In this document: piece by piece, positions 6,482 to 7,559 of the stretch
How the letters are laid out: each line of letters opens with the position of its first letter
How positions within the stretch are numbered: position 1 is the first letter of the stretch
Assembly: GCA_945835425.1 (NCBI GenBank)
Contig: CAMAJC010000083.1
Coordinates: forward strand, 1-7,559
DNA length: 7,559 bases
Reading direction: 5' to 3'
Origin: an uncultured Clostridia bacterium
GTDB lineage: Bacteria > Bacillota > Clostridia > Oscillospirales > Ruminococcaceae
The notes under the pieces: model-generated
Database searches by the model: none
Told to the model about the DNA's origin: nothing
What the model saw: the letters and a program-made list of their open reading frames with translations, nothing else
Translations under genes and position numbers: made by a program

Positions 6482-6527
6482 CATCCCTTTCGCGGGGAAA
6501 ATAAGCCCAAACGCGAAAGAAAGGATG
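6482..6527 (+). promoter_or_regulatory. Inverted repeat/hairpin that encloses the ldh ribosome binding site
   Basis: CATCC (6482-6486) pairs with GGATG (6523-6527), and the adjacent CTTTCGCG (6487-6494) pairs with CGCGAAAG (6512-6519). Three unpaired A residues (6520-6522) form a bulge. The loop (6495-6511) can itself pair GGG with CCC. The 3' arm includes most of the ldh Shine-Dalgarno site AAAGGA, so the fold would limit ribosome access. As DNA, CTTTCGCG-N17-CGCGAAAG could instead be a protein operator. It is not a terminator, since no T run follows. Confidence 0.55.
6516..6525 (+). promoter_or_regulatory. Ribosome binding site that sets the ldh start at 6534
   Basis: AAAGAAAGGA ends 8 nt before the ATG at 6534. 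The in-frame ATG at 6525 overlaps this site and could not use it. The start at 6534 also gives the usual short lead into the nucleotide-binding strand. Confidence 0.75.
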
Positions 6528-6533
6528 AAAATT

Positions 6534-7475
6534 ATGCTCAATCCCAGAAAAGTGGGGATCATCGGCTGCGGGTTCGTCGGCGCGTCGATCGCTTTTGCCC
6601 TGATGCAGCGGGGGCTGTTTTCGGAAATGGTGCTGATCGACGTCAACCGCGCCAAAGCGGAGGGCGAGGCGATGGATTTAAGCCACGGGCTGCCCTATAC
6701 CGCTTCGATGGACATTTACGCCGGGGATTACCCTGATCTTCACGACTGCGCCCTGATCATCATCACCGCCGGTGCGAACCAGAAACCCGGCGAAACAAGG
6801 CTCGACCTGACCCGGAAAAACCTCGGCATTCTCCGCTCGATCCTTCCCCATATCACCGCGACCGATTTTTCCGGCATCCTGCTGATCGTCTCCAACCCGG
6901 TCGATATCCTGACCTATGAGGCAAGGCGCATCTCCGGCTACCCGGAAAGCAAAGTCATCGGCTCCGGGACGGTGCTGGACACCGGGCGGCTCAAATACCT
7001 GCTCGGCAGGCAGCTGCTGGTCGACAGCCGCAGCGTCCATGCCTTTATCATCGGCGAACACGGGGACAGCGAGCTGGCGGTCTGGAGCAGCGCCAATATC
7101 TCCGGCATCGATCTCGACCGGTTTTGCCAGCTGCGCGGAATCCATGACTATGAGACCACCCTGCGGCAGATTTATTCGGATGTGCGGGACAGCGCCTACG
7201 CCATCATCGAGCGCAAGACCGCGACCTATTACGGCATCGCCATGGCCGTGGCCCGGATTGCGTCCTGCATCGTCCGGGACGAGCATACGGTTCTGCCGGT
7301 TTCGACGGTGTTAAACGGGGAATATGGGCTGAAAGGGCTTGCCCTCAGCATCCCATCGGTCGTCGGAAAAAAGGGCGTCGAAGCGGTGCTGGAGATTCCG
7401 CTGTCGGAGTCGGAGCGGATTGCGCTGCTGGACTCGGCAGGGCAGCTGATGGACGCCATCAAGGAACTGGGATGA
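6534..7475 (+). CDS. ldh: L-lactate dehydrogenase (NAD-dependent)
   Basis: The enzyme reduces pyruvate to L-lactate with NADH in the cytosol, restoring NAD+ during fermentation. The 313-residue length is normal. Motifs in order: GCGFVG (11-16) for the nucleotide; IDVN (35-38) with the acidic residue for the NAD ribose; AGANQKPGETRLDL (79-92), in which Gln83 marks lactate rather than malate specificity and Arg89 is the loop arginine; SNPVDILTY (120-128); the catalytic pair in LDTGR (148-152), Asp149 and substrate-binding Arg152; and the catalytic His176 in GEHGDSE (174-180). Of the residues for fructose-1,6-bisphosphate control in Bacillus enzymes (Arg173, His188), His is kept (169) and Arg is replaced by Lys154. 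It is flanked by terminators on both sides, and I see no clear promoter in the 60 nt before it. The start at 6534 is preferred to 6525 on ribosome-site spacing. Confidence 0.94.
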   Translation: MLNPRKVGIIGCGFVGASIAFALMQRGLFSEMVLIDVNRAKAEGEAMDLSHGLPYTASMDIYAGDYPDLHDCALIIITAGANQKPGETRLDLTRKNLGILRSILPHITATDFSGILLIVSNPVDILTYEARRISGYPESKVIGSGTVLDTGRLKYLLGRQLLVDSRSVHAFIIGEHGDSELAVWSSANISGIDLDRFCQLRGIHDYETTLRQIYSDVRDSAYAIIERKTATYYGIAMAVARIASCIVRDEHTVLPVSTVLNGEYGLKGLALSIPSVVGKKGVEAVLEIPLSESERIALLDSAGQLMDAIKELG

Positions 7476-7509
7476 AAAAATGCGCAGGAGCAAATTCCTG
7501 CGCATTTTT
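7476..7509. terminator. Bidirectional rho-independent terminator after ldh
   Basis: TGCGCAGGA (7481-7489) pairs with TCCTGCGCA (7496-7504), and one more G-U pair leaves a CAAA loop. Five A residues precede the stem (7476-7480) and five T residues follow it (7505-7509), so it can end transcription from both sides. This fits a convergent gene on the right. Confidence 0.9.
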
Positions 7510-7510
7510 C

Positions 7511-7559
7511 TTATACTTTCACATTCTTGACCATAATCGAAGGCATCATATCCTCGACC
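7511..7559 (-). CDS. 3' end of a convergent gene, product unknown (partial)
   Basis: Read on the minus strand, an open frame enters at the right edge and ends with TAA at 7513-7511, giving the last residues VEDMMPSIMVKNVKV. The stop lies 1 nt from the bidirectional terminator, as expected for a gene that converges on ldh. Fifteen codons are too few to name the product, and an open frame this short could be chance; position is the main support. Confidence 0.45.
   Translation of the reverse strand, partial: VEDMMPSIMVKNVKV

Overview
The window looks like ordinary chromosomal DNA from a GC-rich, spore-forming member of the Clostridia, perhaps of the Oscillospiraceae/Ruminococcaceae type. This inference rests on Gram-positive style Shine-Dalgarno sites (AAAGGAG and similar), a CwlD-type spore-cortex amidase, an L-lactate dehydrogenase of Firmicute type, and strongly GC-biased third codon positions. 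No mobile element, CRISPR array, rRNA or tRNA was recognised.

All six complete, well-supported genes are on the + strand, and so is one complete gene of unknown function. Left block (20-4985): a U32-family Fe-S protein with a TTG start, probably an RNA hydroxylation enzyme; an unrecognised multi-spanning membrane protein; a CwlD-like N-acetylmuramoyl-L-alanine amidase; the recombination ATPase RadA; and an alpha/beta hydrolase. Gaps here are short (12-80 nt) and no terminator was found before 4994, so co-transcription is plausible. The cwlD-radA-hydrolase part is the tightest. A rho-independent terminator closes the block at 4994-5028.

Right block (5029-7559): a distinctly AT-rich gap of about 270 nt holds a good extended -10 promoter (TATAAT at 5091-5096). 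Its leader is about 155 nt and contains six copies of ATGCG or its complement. The leader precedes a XynE-like SGNH/GDSL esterase that ends at a very strong terminator (6431-6473). L-lactate dehydrogenase follows. Its Shine-Dalgarno site lies in the 3' arm of a 13-bp interrupted hairpin, and its likely start is 6534 rather than the in-frame ATG at 6525. A hairpin flanked by A and T runs on its two sides (7476-7509) ends ldh and probably also the 3' end of a convergent gene, of which only 15 codons are visible at the right edge.

The genes do not form one obvious pathway: RNA modification, spore cortex formation, DNA repair, ester hydrolysis and fermentation sit side by side. I see no convincing new multi-gene system. 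The most unusual things are the two structured leaders (SGNH esterase and ldh) and the unrecognised membrane protein next to cwlD.
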